Origin: Thalassobaculum_A sp040219215
GTDB lineage: Bacteria > Pseudomonadota > Alphaproteobacteria > Thalassobaculales > Thalassobaculaceae
Length of the DNA stretch: 64,000 bases
Assembly: GCF_040219215.1 (NCBI RefSeq)
Contig: NZ_JAVJSX010000031.1
Coordinates: forward strand, 124,001-188,000
Direction of reading: 5' to 3'
Below, piece by piece: positions 27,931 to 35,809 of this stretch; position 1 is the first letter of the stretch; each line of letters begins with the position of its first letter. Under the pieces are notes generated by a model, which did no database searches, was not told the origin of the DNA, and was given only the letters and a program-made list of their open reading frames with translations. The position numbers and the translations under genes were made by a program.

Positions 27931-28124
27931 GCTCCAGAAAACGATCTGGAATGGCCCTCTCCCGTGGGCCCTTGGTGTCCGATTTTTTCGGGTAACCCTC
28001 TTCGCCAGTGACGATTTTGTCAGATATTTTCAGTTTGGTTAGGGCAGACGAGTCAATGCTTTTCTTCGAAGGATAAGAATCAATTGCGAGTATTTGACAA
28101 CGGTACGACCGGAAGGCGATCGCG

Positions 28125-28703
28125 ATGAGTTCATGGATCAGGATGATACCCGACGACGAGGCCGACGACGCGCTGCTCGACGTCCTCAAACTCGCCCGCA
28201 CGCCGCATGGCACGGTCGACAACGTGATGCGGGTCCATTCGCTGCGCCCGAGCACCATGCGCGGCCATGTCGTCTTGTATCGTGCGGTCCTCCACGACAG
28301 GGCGAACACCCTGCCGACGTGGTTTCAGGAAACGATATCGTCATACGTTTCAATCCTGAATGACTGCTCGTACTCCCTGGCCAATCACTGGGCAAACGCT
28401 CGCCATTTGATTGCGGATGATTCCCGTGCGGATCGGATCGAAGTGGCACTTCATACCAGGAGGCCGGAGGACGCATTTGATGGCCGAGAGCTTGCGCTGC
28501 TGCGGTATGCCAGCAAGCTGACGCTTGAGCCGGGCCGGATAAAGAAATCGGACGTGGATGCTCTGCGCATCGCGGGGCTCGATGACGGCGAGATCCTGGA
28601 GGCTAACCAGATCGTCGGGTACTTCAACTACGTCAACCGGTGCCTGAACGGGCTTGGGGTGACGACTGACGGTGACGTCGTCGGCTACTATGGCAGAAAC
28701 TAG
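28125..28703 (+). CDS. AhpD-like / carboxymuconolactone-decarboxylase-fold protein (peroxidase-related)
   Basis: About 192 residues, with GGAAGG about seven bases before ATG 28125. The pattern MRVHSLRPSTMRGHVVLYRAV then SSYVSILNDCSYSLANHWA matches the uncharacterised peroxidase-related branch of the CMD/AhpD fold. In that branch the active motif is normally CxxC followed by His. Here it reads C81-S-Y-S84 with H88, so the second cysteine is replaced by serine. Disulfide-based peroxidase or reductase chemistry may therefore be altered or lost. The gene is alone, divergent from dppA and convergent with the IlvD-like gene. Confidence 0.78.
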   Translation: MSSWIRMIPDDEADDALLDVLKLARTPHGTVDNVMRVHSLRPSTMRGHVVLYRAVLHDRANTLPTWFQETISSYVSILNDCSYSLANHWANARHLIADDSRADRIEVALHTRRPEDAFDGRELALLRYASKLTLEPGRIKKSDVDALRIAGLDDGEILEANQIVGYFNYVNRCLNGLGVTTDGDVVGYYGRN

Positions 28704-28705
28704 CG

Positions 28706-28739
28706 ACCCCGCAGCCGGGCTATGTCCCGCCTGCGGGGT
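28706..28739. terminator. Bidirectional terminator-like hairpin
   Basis: ACCCCGCAG (28706-28714) pairs with CTGCGGGGT (28731-28739), with GGG/CCC pairing inside the loop. It lies between the convergent ends of the AhpD-like gene and the IlvD/Edd gene. The T-tract is very short, so efficiency is uncertain. Confidence 0.55.
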
Positions 28740-28765
28740 TCGATCGTGGCGGCCGCCGCCTGCCG

Positions 28766-30634
28766 TTAGAACGCCTTGTTCGTCTGGGGCCGATACTTGT
28801 TCTTCGGGTTGAAGCCCGAACGCTCCGCCGTGCGCTGCTCTCGGACCCAAACCTCGCGGTTGGGGTGCAGGCCGCCGCCTCGGGTCGCCGGCACCGCGGT
28901 ATGGCGGGCGCGGTGCAGCAGGCGGGTGTCGGCGATGCCGCAGTTCGGATGGATGCCACCGTTGTCGGCCACGGCCTTCGTCCATGCCGCCTGGCGCTTG
29001 GCCAGCGTCGCGGGCTCGTTGAGAGCGGTGCAGGTCAACTCGTCGGTATTGAGGTCGACGACGATCTCGTCGCCGTCCTCGATGTATGCGATCGGCCCGC
29101 CCAGCGCCGCTTCCGGTCCTACATGGCCAATCACCAGACCCACCGATCCGCCGGAGAACCGGGCATCGGTCATAAGGCCGACCACGATGCCGCGCTCGCG
29201 GCAGAGGGTCGTGATGCGCGAGGTCGGATCCAGCATTTCCGGCATGCCCGGCGCGCCGCTCGGCCCTTCGTAGCGCACGATGATCATGTCGTTGTTCTGG
29301 AAGCTCTCGGGCGTCTCGTCGAGCGCCGTCAGCAGGCCTTTTTCGCCCTCGAACACGCGCGCCCTGCCGATGAAGGTGTTGTTCTCCAGGCCGCCTTCGA
29401 CACCGGCGAGCTTCAGGATGGCGGAGAAGTCAGGCGACAGGTTGCCGCCGAGCACGCGCAGCCCACCGGTCGGCTTGTAGGGCTTTTCGACGGGATAGAT
29501 CACCTTGCCGTCCGCCGGCTTGGCGCCGAGTCGGTCGACCTGGGCGCCAAGCGTCTCGCCGGTACAGGTCATGACGTCGCCGTTGAGCAGGCCGGCCTCC
29601 AGGAGTTCGCGCACGATCACCTGCACCCCGCCGACCCGATCGATGTCGACCATCGAGTACTTGCCGTAGGGCCGGGCGTCCGTGAGGACCGGCACGACGT
29701 GCTGCGAGAGGTGATTGAACTCCTCCGGCGTGATGATCTCTTTCCAGAAGTCGGCGAAGCCGGCGGCGCGCGCGATCTCGGGCGCGTGCAGGGTGACGTT
29801 GGTCGATCCGCCAATCGCCATCGCCACGATCACCGCGTTACGCAGCGAATCGCGGCCCACGATGTCGCGCGGCTTGAGGTCCGCGTCGATCATGTTGGCG
29901 AGATGGTCGACAAGCTCGGCCGGGAACTCGTTGAGCCGCCGCGGATCGTCGGATGCCGGCGCCACCATGTGCAGCGGCTGCATGCCGACGACGCCGATGA
30001 AGGTCTGCATCGTGTTGTAGGTGAACATCCCGCCGCAGCTTCCGAAGCCGGGGCAGGCATGGCAGGCGATGTGGTGTCGGTGCTCGGGGTCCGGGTGCCC
30101 GGCGACCTGGTAGGCGCTGACAATGTCCAGAGCCTCGCCGGTCTTCGGATCCTTGCCGGGGTGGATCGGGCCGTCCGACATGATGATCGACGGCTGATTG
30201 TGCTCCAGCAGGGCGGCAAGGGTGCCGACCGGCGGCTTGTCGCACGCGACGACCGCGATGGTGCCGGCGAGGCCGGTCGCCTCGAGATGCTCACACAGCG
30301 CATCGTGCGTCACCTCGCGGCCGATCAGCGAGTAGCGCATCTCGCGCGTGCCGTTCCGGATGCCGTCGGAGGTTGCGATCGTGTACTCGGGCTGGACCAG
30401 CCGCAGCCGCAGCTCACCCGGCCCCTGGCCGATGCGGTTCTTCAGGCAGGCGTGGATCGCATCCACCTTGGCCGCGACGCCGAGATAGCACTGACTGTCA
30501 CCCTTGGTGCCTACAACGCCGACCGACGGCTCGTGGATCAGTTCCGGATCGGTGCCAAGCTCGCGGGCAAGCCCGATGGTCTGGGTCGATCGGCCCGGGT
30601 GGCGGTCGATGAGTACTGTCTTTGAGTTCGTCAC
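28766..30634 (-). CDS. IlvD/Edd family dehydratase
   Basis: About 622 residues from GTG 30634, with AAGGAA six bases upstream. Family blocks seen include SDGIRNGTREMRYSLIGRE, CDKPPVGTL, CPGFGSCGGMFTYNTMQ, MAIGGSTNVTLHAPEIA and TDARFSGGSVGLVIGHVGPE. The three cysteines that could bind the iron-sulfur cluster are plausible (QCYLG, CDK, SCGGM). The N-terminus is shorter and more divergent than branched-chain dihydroxyacid dehydratase, and NGT replaces the usual GHE. It therefore may act on a sugar acid (aldonate or gluconate) rather than in isoleucine-valine synthesis. The isolated position gives no pathway clue. Confidence 0.85.
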   Translation of the reverse strand: MTNSKTVLIDRHPGRSTQTIGLARELGTDPELIHEPSVGVVGTKGDSQCYLGVAAKVDAIHACLKNRIGQGPGELRLRLVQPEYTIATSDGIRNGTREMRYSLIGREVTHDALCEHLEATGLAGTIAVVACDKPPVGTLAALLEHNQPSIIMSDGPIHPGKDPKTGEALDIVSAYQVAGHPDPEHRHHIACHACPGFGSCGGMFTYNTMQTFIGVVGMQPLHMVAPASDDPRRLNEFPAELVDHLANMIDADLKPRDIVGRDSLRNAVIVAMAIGGSTNVTLHAPEIARAAGFADFWKEIITPEEFNHLSQHVVPVLTDARPYGKYSMVDIDRVGGVQVIVRELLEAGLLNGDVMTCTGETLGAQVDRLGAKPADGKVIYPVEKPYKPTGGLRVLGGNLSPDFSAILKLAGVEGGLENNTFIGRARVFEGEKGLLTALDETPESFQNNDMIIVRYEGPSGAPGMPEMLDPTSRITTLCRERGIVVGLMTDARFSGGSVGLVIGHVGPEAALGGPIAYIEDGDEIVVDLNTDELTCTALNEPATLAKRQAAWTKAVADNGGIHPNCGIADTRLLHRARHTAVPATRGGGLHPNREVWVREQRTAERSGFNPKNKYRPQTNKAF

Positions 30635-30880
30635 GGAGGGTTCCTTCAGGCGGAGCGGGACGTTCGGCGATTGCTGGGCGGGCCAGCCTTGTTTCTGCGG
30701 AAACTATACGGCGCCCCGGCGCTATCACAAGATCCCAGGCTGCATGGATGCATTTCGGAATGCCCGGGCTCGTCATACAGGCTCCATCGTGAGTTGCCGG
30801 TCTGGCGAGGCAACGCCGCAAGGTCGCTCTATGCTTGCTTGTTCGCTCCGTGCATTGGCTCTAGCGTTGTTGCCGTTGAT

Positions 30881-31447
30881 GTGATTTGGGACGCTCATGC
30901 CTTGGATCCGCGTCGCGCAAGAGAGGCGGTCGACTGGACTTACGGCGAATGCCGGCTGGACTCGGGCTCCGATAAATTTGGTCCGTTTCGGAGTTTGGTG
31001 GAATTATGGAATGACCGGCGGAACGGCAGCAGTGGGCTGCCGCCGCGCTCGGCCTTCGATTTCTATGATTTCAAGGACTGGCTGGGACGAGTGTCGATCG
31101 CCCGGATCGAAAGAGAACCGTTCCAGGTTCGGTTCGTTCTGTGGGGCACGAAGCTCGCCGAGTTATGGGGCGTCGACTACACGAACAAGCTGCTCGGCGA
31201 GTTATCGGAAACGCCCGAAGCCTGGCTGGACGTGGAACTCGCGTACTTCAAGAGAATGGCGAAAGCTCCGTTCATCGGCATTGTCCAAGGGTCCTTGATG
31301 GATCATCGCAAATCGTATGTTCACATCTTGGGAATCGACCTGCCGGTCGGCAGTGCCGCTGGTCTGACGCACGTACTTTCGGTGCATATGGCGATCGACA
31401 AAAAGGATGATCACCTTTCACGGTTTCCGATCTCAAGGGTCGTCTGA
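30881..31447 (+). CDS. PAS_5-type PAS-fold protein
   Basis: About 188 residues if GTG 30881 is the start; the frame is open further upstream but the codons there look non-coding. The segment RSLVELWNDRRNGSSGLPPR, then the RFVLWGTKLAELWGVDYTN region, match the alphaproteobacterial PAS_5 (PF07310) proteins, which consist of one PAS fold with no output domain. Such proteins are of unknown function. The composition is somewhat lower in GC than neighbours. No ribosome-binding site is clear, so the start is uncertain. Confidence 0.65.
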   Translation: MIWDAHALDPRRAREAVDWTYGECRLDSGSDKFGPFRSLVELWNDRRNGSSGLPPRSAFDFYDFKDWLGRVSIARIEREPFQVRFVLWGTKLAELWGVDYTNKLLGELSETPEAWLDVELAYFKRMAKAPFIGIVQGSLMDHRKSYVHILGIDLPVGSAAGLTHVLSVHMAIDKKDDHLSRFPISRVV

Positions 31448-31550
31448 CCGACCAGCGCGCCGGACTGAGTGCTGATCGGCTCCATCGGATGACGGTTGGC
31501 GGTTGGCCACGGGCGCAGCAGGCGAAGTACGGCCGGAATGGGGGCGACGC

Positions 31551-32174
31551 ATGAGCTCAGCAACCCACGCGGGGCATCTCGGTGCTGTTTATGACGCCAG
31601 CACCACCGAAGAGGTAGCGGCCCTCTACGACGGATGGGCCGCCACCTACGACGCCGACATGAACCGCGCCGGCTATCGCCACCCAGCCGTGGGGCTGGCT
31701 CTGTTCGCCCGTCACGCCCCGCGTGGGACGGGGCCAGTGCTCGATGCAGGGTGCGGTACGGGTGTCCTTGGGGATTGGCTGGGTATTCTCGGTTTCGCTC
31801 CGGTAGTCGGACTGGACTTGTCGGAGGGAATGCTCGCCGTTGCTCGAGCCAGGGGCAGTTACACTGATCTGCACCGCCTCGCCCTGGGGTCACCGCTGCC
31901 GTTCGCCGACGGGGAGTTTGCCTCGGTGATTGCCATCGGCGTGTTCACCACCGGCCATGTCGGTGCTGAAGGCTTGCCCGAACTGGTCCGCATCACCCGC
32001 CCCGGCGGGGTGATTGTGATGACCGTCAAGACGACGCTTTGGGGCCAGGGCGTCGGTGCGGCGCTCAGCGGCGATCCCCGCCTGGGGATCGAGGAACAGA
32101 CCGAACCCTACGTGTCCATGCCCGGAGAGAGCGGGACGATACCGTCACTGGCGGTGGTGGCGAGACGCCGGTAG
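31551..32174 (+). CDS. Class I SAM-dependent methyltransferase
   Basis: About 207 residues from ATG 31551. Motif I is VLDAGCGTGVLGDWL, followed by VVGLDLSEGMLAVARARG (acidic residue binding the SAM ribose) and HRLALGSPLPFADGEFASVI (motif III region). ELVRITRPGGVIVMTVKTT completes the core. The YDGWAATYDADM start is typical of small-molecule methyltransferases of the Methyltransf_11/25 type. The substrate is not recognisable. It follows the PAS gene on the same strand and is convergent with the racemase-like pair. Confidence 0.85.
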   Translation: MSSATHAGHLGAVYDASTTEEVAALYDGWAATYDADMNRAGYRHPAVGLALFARHAPRGTGPVLDAGCGTGVLGDWLGILGFAPVVGLDLSEGMLAVARARGSYTDLHRLALGSPLPFADGEFASVIAIGVFTTGHVGAEGLPELVRITRPGGVIVMTVKTTLWGQGVGAALSGDPRLGIEEQTEPYVSMPGESGTIPSLAVVARRR

Positions 32175-32214
32175 GCCCGGGTGAAGTCATGGGACTCGAC
32201 GACCGGTCAGTCCG

Positions 32215-32982
32215 TCACCCGTCGAGGTGGGCTGCACCGGCTCTGACCAGGTCGTGAACCAGCGCATCCTTCCGGACCATTGGTGCCGGATAGGCTTTGC
32301 GGCTGTGGGTGAGCCCGAGCCCAAGAAGCGTCTCCGCCAGCTTGTAGCTGAGGGGGCCGGGGTTGACCAAAGGCACCGGCAGACGCTCCGCCAGATACTC
32401 CGCGGCCTGATGCATGGTGGTGGAGCCCAGGCAGATCACGTCCGCTCCGTCCTGTTCCACGCACTGCATCGCAACCTGCAGCATGGTTGGAAAGGTTGCG
32501 TCTTCCTTGCCTTCCGTCAGGTTCACGAAATCGGGTTCCACGTCGAACGATCGCACGGACGCGCACTGGCGCTCGAACCCGTACTCGCGGATCACCTTGC
32601 GGTAGCGCGGCAGCGCCGGCTTCCACTGCGCCAGCACCGAGAACTTCGCGCCCAGCGTCATGGCGTAGAGCATTGACGCCTTGCCGGGGCCGATGACAGG
32701 TATCGACAGAACCGATCGCAAAGCCGCCATGCCGCTGTCGCTCATAGTGTCGATGACGACCGCGTCGAAGCCCTCGTGTTCCGCCGTTAGGCCCGCCTCG
32801 TAGATTCCGAGGTCCATCAGAAGCCAGTCGTGCGGACTCATGAATGAAATCGAACTGAACTTCACCGGCCGAAACACCAGTTCGGTGTCGGCGTCGAGCG
32901 TCACATGCCCGGTCTGCGCGGCGCGGCGCGCGACTCCTGCTTCGTCGAGCGGGAATGGGTTGATCACCAGAATCTTCGGCAT
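32215..32982 (-). CDS. Hydantoin-racemase-like protein lacking both catalytic cysteines (copy A)
   Basis: About 255 residues. The fold is that of aspartate/glutamate/hydantoin racemases: VINPFPLD start, GFDAVVIDTMSDSGMAALRS, PVIGPGKASM, VICLGSTTMH, LVNPGPLSYKLAETL. In hydantoin racemase the two proton-shuttling cysteines sit in the IxC-x2-D-x-G and LGC motifs. Here T79 and S187 occupy those places, so two-base cysteine racemisation is not possible. The role could be another proton-transfer, an isomerase or lyase, or binding. It lies three bases from a second copy with the same substitutions. Confidence 0.82.
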   Translation of the reverse strand: MPKILVINPFPLDEAGVARRAAQTGHVTLDADTELVFRPVKFSSISFMSPHDWLLMDLGIYEAGLTAEHEGFDAVVIDTMSDSGMAALRSVLSIPVIGPGKASMLYAMTLGAKFSVLAQWKPALPRYRKVIREYGFERQCASVRSFDVEPDFVNLTEGKEDATFPTMLQVAMQCVEQDGADVICLGSTTMHQAAEYLAERLPVPLVNPGPLSYKLAETLLGLGLTHSRKAYPAPMVRKDALVHDLVRAGAAHLDG

Positions 32983-32985
32983 GGT

Positions 32986-33750
32986 CTAAGCCTCGCTCGT
33001 CAGGACCGATGCGCCCATCGCCGCGATCGCATCGGTGCGTGGCGTCAGAGGCGTCGGATACGTGCTCTTGGAGTGACTCAGCCGCAGCCGGATCGCAGTA
33101 TCGGCCAAACGGTAGGACAAGGGGCCAGGATTGATGACCGGGACCGGCAAGCGCTCGGCCAGATAAGCGTGGGCCTCGTGCATGGTCGTGGAGCCGAGGA
33201 CGATGACGTCGGCACGGTCCTGTTCGACACACCGCGTCGCAACCTCCAGGAGAACCGGAAACACCTCGTCCTCGCGCCCACCCAGCAGTTCCTGATTGTT
33301 CGGCTGGAGGTCGGCCGATCGGATCGAGGCGCAGCGGCTCTCCAACCCTAACTCAGCCAATGTCTTGGCGTAGAGCGGGCGCCAGCGGTCCCACATGCAG
33401 ACGATTGAGAAGCGCTCGCCCAGCATCAGGGCGGTCAGCATGGCGTGGCGGCCGGGGCCGATGACGGGAATGTCGAGGACCGAGCGCAGGGCGGACATTC
33501 CGGAATCGCTGACCGTATCGATGCACACGGCGTCGTATCCGTCGGCCTGTGCCGTCTGGCCGGCCTCGAGGATGCCGATGTCGGCCAGCAGTGCATCCTG
33601 CTGGCTGACGTAGTTGGCCGGGGCGATGCCGACTGCCTTGAAGTCGAATGCGATATCCGGCCCAAGCTTGACCGAGCGGAGCTGGGCTTTTCGCTTGCCG
33701 AGATTCTCAGCGTCCATCGGGAACGGGACGATTACCAGGACACGTGCCAT
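32986..33750 (-). CDS. Hydantoin-racemase-like protein lacking both catalytic cysteines (copy B)
   Basis: About 254 residues from ATG 33750, supported by an AAGG about nine bases upstream; the frame is open to 33813. It aligns without gaps to copy A over the first 200 residues (VIVPFPMDAENLG, YDAVCIDTVSDSGMSALRS, VIVLGSTTMHEA). T79 and S187 replace the family cysteines, as in copy A. The two probably work together or form a heteromer, since they are three bases apart and arose by duplication. No transporter or hydantoinase lies beside them, so the pathway is unknown. Confidence 0.82.
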   Translation of the reverse strand: MARVLVIVPFPMDAENLGKRKAQLRSVKLGPDIAFDFKAVGIAPANYVSQQDALLADIGILEAGQTAQADGYDAVCIDTVSDSGMSALRSVLDIPVIGPGRHAMLTALMLGERFSIVCMWDRWRPLYAKTLAELGLESRCASIRSADLQPNNQELLGGREDEVFPVLLEVATRCVEQDRADVIVLGSTTMHEAHAYLAERLPVPVINPGPLSYRLADTAIRLRLSHSKSTYPTPLTPRTDAIAAMGASVLTSEA

Positions 33751-34006
33751 TTGGGGATGCCTTTCCGATTGTAAGTCGGACCGGATGAAGCGATGAGGCT
33801 GTCGGATCGTCACAAGCCGCGGCCGCGGCGTCCAGGGCCAATGTGCAGTTGGCTTACCTCTGCAACGTCGCGTGCAGCGATGATTGCGTTGAGCTCAGAG
33901 CGGTAACGTGGCCGACACTGATGGCCCCCGGTCCTGCGCTGTGCTTGGCAATCCCCCCGGGATGTCGTCTCCTCCGGGTGGGCACCAACACAAAGGACTG
34001 CAACCG

Positions 34007-34492
34007 ATGACAAGAAACGAAGGTGGATGTCTTTGTGGCGGCGTTCGGTACGCAACTCTCGCGAATCCGGGTCGAGTCACGGTTTGTCATTGCAGGTTCT
34101 GTCAGAAGGCCACGGGTTCGGCCTACATGGTTGAGCCGATCTTTGGCAAAGATGACCTCGTCCTGCTGGCCGGTTCGCCCAAGACGTTCGATCTGGTGTC
34201 CAAGGGGTCCGGAAAGGTGGTTCACGTTCACTTCTGCGGAAACTGCGGCACCAAGCTCTGGCTGAGCTTTGAACGGTTTCCCGACGCGGTCGGCGTCTAT
34301 GCCGGCACGTTTGACGACCCGTGCTGGTTTCCGATCGAACCCTCTACGTCGAAGCATATCTTTTTGGGGGTTGCGCGGGCAGACACCATCATCCCTTCAG
34401 GCCTGCCGACCTTCGTCGAGCACACTGTGACGAATGGCGGTGTGACGCAGGAAACGAAGGTTTTCGAGGCACATCACAAGGTCGGATCTTGA
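34007..34492 (+). CDS. GFA / CENP-V family zinc protein
   Basis: About 161 residues from ATG 34007, with AAAGGA upstream. The metal-binding pattern of the glutathione-dependent formaldehyde-activating enzyme (GFA) family is intact: GGCLCGGVRY, CHCRFCQKATGSAY and HFCGNCGTKLW. The family includes S-hydroxymethylglutathione synthase, but most members have no proven activity. No formaldehyde dehydrogenase gene is adjacent, so a role in formaldehyde metabolism cannot be claimed. It stands alone between the racemase-like pair and the GGDEF gene. Confidence 0.88.
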   Translation: MTRNEGGCLCGGVRYATLANPGRVTVCHCRFCQKATGSAYMVEPIFGKDDLVLLAGSPKTFDLVSKGSGKVVHVHFCGNCGTKLWLSFERFPDAVGVYAGTFDDPCWFPIEPSTSKHIFLGVARADTIIPSGLPTFVEHTVTNGGVTQETKVFEAHHKVGS

Positions 34493-34606
34493 GGGATCCA
34501 GTCTGCCTGATGAGCCAGGCGAACGACGGAATCCCCAGCGATCTGACACAGCGGGATGCACTCACAGGCTGCCAGGGTCGCTGGCGCTGCTATCCTCTGG
34601 TGCCAG

Positions 34607-35614
34607 TCAATGGGATCCGACCTTAGTGGGGGTATCCTGACGGACACGATTCCGGCCCGACGATTTGGCAGCACGGAGCGCCCAGTCGGCTTGCTTCAGC
34701 GCGTCCTCCAGCAGACCCCGTGGAGGATCTGCGGCCGGCGTGCATCCCGATACCCCGGCGCTGAACGTTACGATCCCGCTGTCGCTGAGGTCGTGGGCGA
34801 TCGCGTACTCACGCAGTGAGGTCAGCGCGTCATCGAGCAGCCGGACGGCCTGATCCGGCGGAGTGCCGGGAAGGACGATGGCGAACTCCTGACCACCGTA
34901 CCGGCAAACGATGTCACCTGGACGCCGGAATCGCTGGGCCAGGATGCGCGAGACCTGCTGTAGCGCCATATCCCCGTGTCCATCGCCATGATGGTCGTTC
35001 AGGCGCCTGAAATCATCCAGGTCGACCAAGGCGAAGCTGATATCTTCGCCATTCCGGGCCGCACGCCGCAATTCGGTGAACGCCTGATCATCGAAGTATC
35101 GACGGTTGTAGAGGCCGGTCAACGCGTCACGGATCGTCAACCAACGGTGCTGCAACGCTTCTTCAATGAACAACCCGTACTCGACCAGGGTTTCCAATTC
35201 GTCGGCCGCACTGTCGCGCGTACCTGGGTCGACGACGCACAGCACGCCGACAACCTGTCGCGACGGGCCAAACACCGGAACGCCGCTGTAGAACTTCAGG
35301 TTGGGGGCGTCGATCACCATTGGATGGCCAAGGAATCGAGGGTGTTCCGACAGGTCATGCACCGTGACGGGCCGCTGCTGTTCGACAACCATCGAGCAAA
35401 CGGCAGAGTGTTTGTCGACAAAGCGATGATCCAGGTTGTGGTGCGCGGCCACGTAGAAGCGATCACCCAGGTCCAACAGAAATGCTGCGTATTGGGCTTT
35501 GAATGTCCGGGCGGCGAGGCGGGTTGCGCGGACCAACGACGGGTCGGCTGGCAGATCGACCAGATTGAACGGGTCGAATTGAGCCTGGGGTGCTGGCTGG
35601 GTTGTATTGAACAC
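34607..35614 (-). CDS. GAF-GGDEF protein with GGQEF signature
   Basis: About 335 residues. Residues 20-150 form a GAF domain (KFYSGVPVFGPSRQVVGVLCVVD is its end). Residues 155-335 form a GGDEF domain, starting DALTGLYNRRYFDDQ with FALVDLDDFRRLND. The active signature is G240-G-Q242-E-F244, with Gln in place of the metal-binding Asp/Glu, so diguanylate cyclase activity is doubtful. The inhibitory-site motif RxxD is kept (R231-PG-D234), so it may bind c-di-GMP as an effector. The GAF domain would sense a ligand. It is soluble and divergent from the TIGR04372 gene. Confidence 0.88.
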   Translation of the reverse strand: MFNTTQPAPQAQFDPFNLVDLPADPSLVRATRLAARTFKAQYAAFLLDLGDRFYVAAHHNLDHRFVDKHSAVCSMVVEQQRPVTVHDLSEHPRFLGHPMVIDAPNLKFYSGVPVFGPSRQVVGVLCVVDPGTRDSAADELETLVEYGLFIEEALQHRWLTIRDALTGLYNRRYFDDQAFTELRRAARNGEDISFALVDLDDFRRLNDHHGDGHGDMALQQVSRILAQRFRRPGDIVCRYGGQEFAIVLPGTPPDQAVRLLDDALTSLREYAIAHDLSDSGIVTFSAGVSGCTPAADPPRGLLEDALKQADWALRAAKSSGRNRVRQDTPTKVGSH

Positions 35615-35711
35615 TCTGGCCCCTTGGATGATGAGGCGCGGAGCATAGGGAGGAACCAGTTAACGCATGGTTTACCTCCAAACCGCTCACGGGCGGGTTG
35701 GGCGCCATGGT

Positions 35712-35732
35712 TGACGGTTCACGCTGACGGTT
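35712..35732. promoter_or_regulatory. Tandem TGACGGTT repeat in divergent promoter region
   Basis: TGACGGTT occurs at 35712-35719 and again at 35725-35732, 13 bases apart, in the 195-base gap between the divergent GGDEF and TIGR04372 genes. Such tandem boxes can bind a response regulator, but chance cannot be excluded. Confidence 0.3.
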
Positions 35733-35771
35733 GGCTTGTCGCGTAGGTTCAGCCGCGCAACGCCGAGTGAC

Positions 35772-35792
35772 ACCGGCATGTCTGTTGCCGGT
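35772..35792. repeat. Short inverted repeat before the TIGR04372 gene
   Basis: ACCGGC (35772-35777) and GCCGGT (35787-35792) form a six-base inverted repeat with a nine-base spacer, 17 bases before the ATG at 35810. It may be an operator or a leader hairpin. Confidence 0.3.
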
Positions 35793-35809
35793 ATGCTGGA
35801 ACCAGGGGC

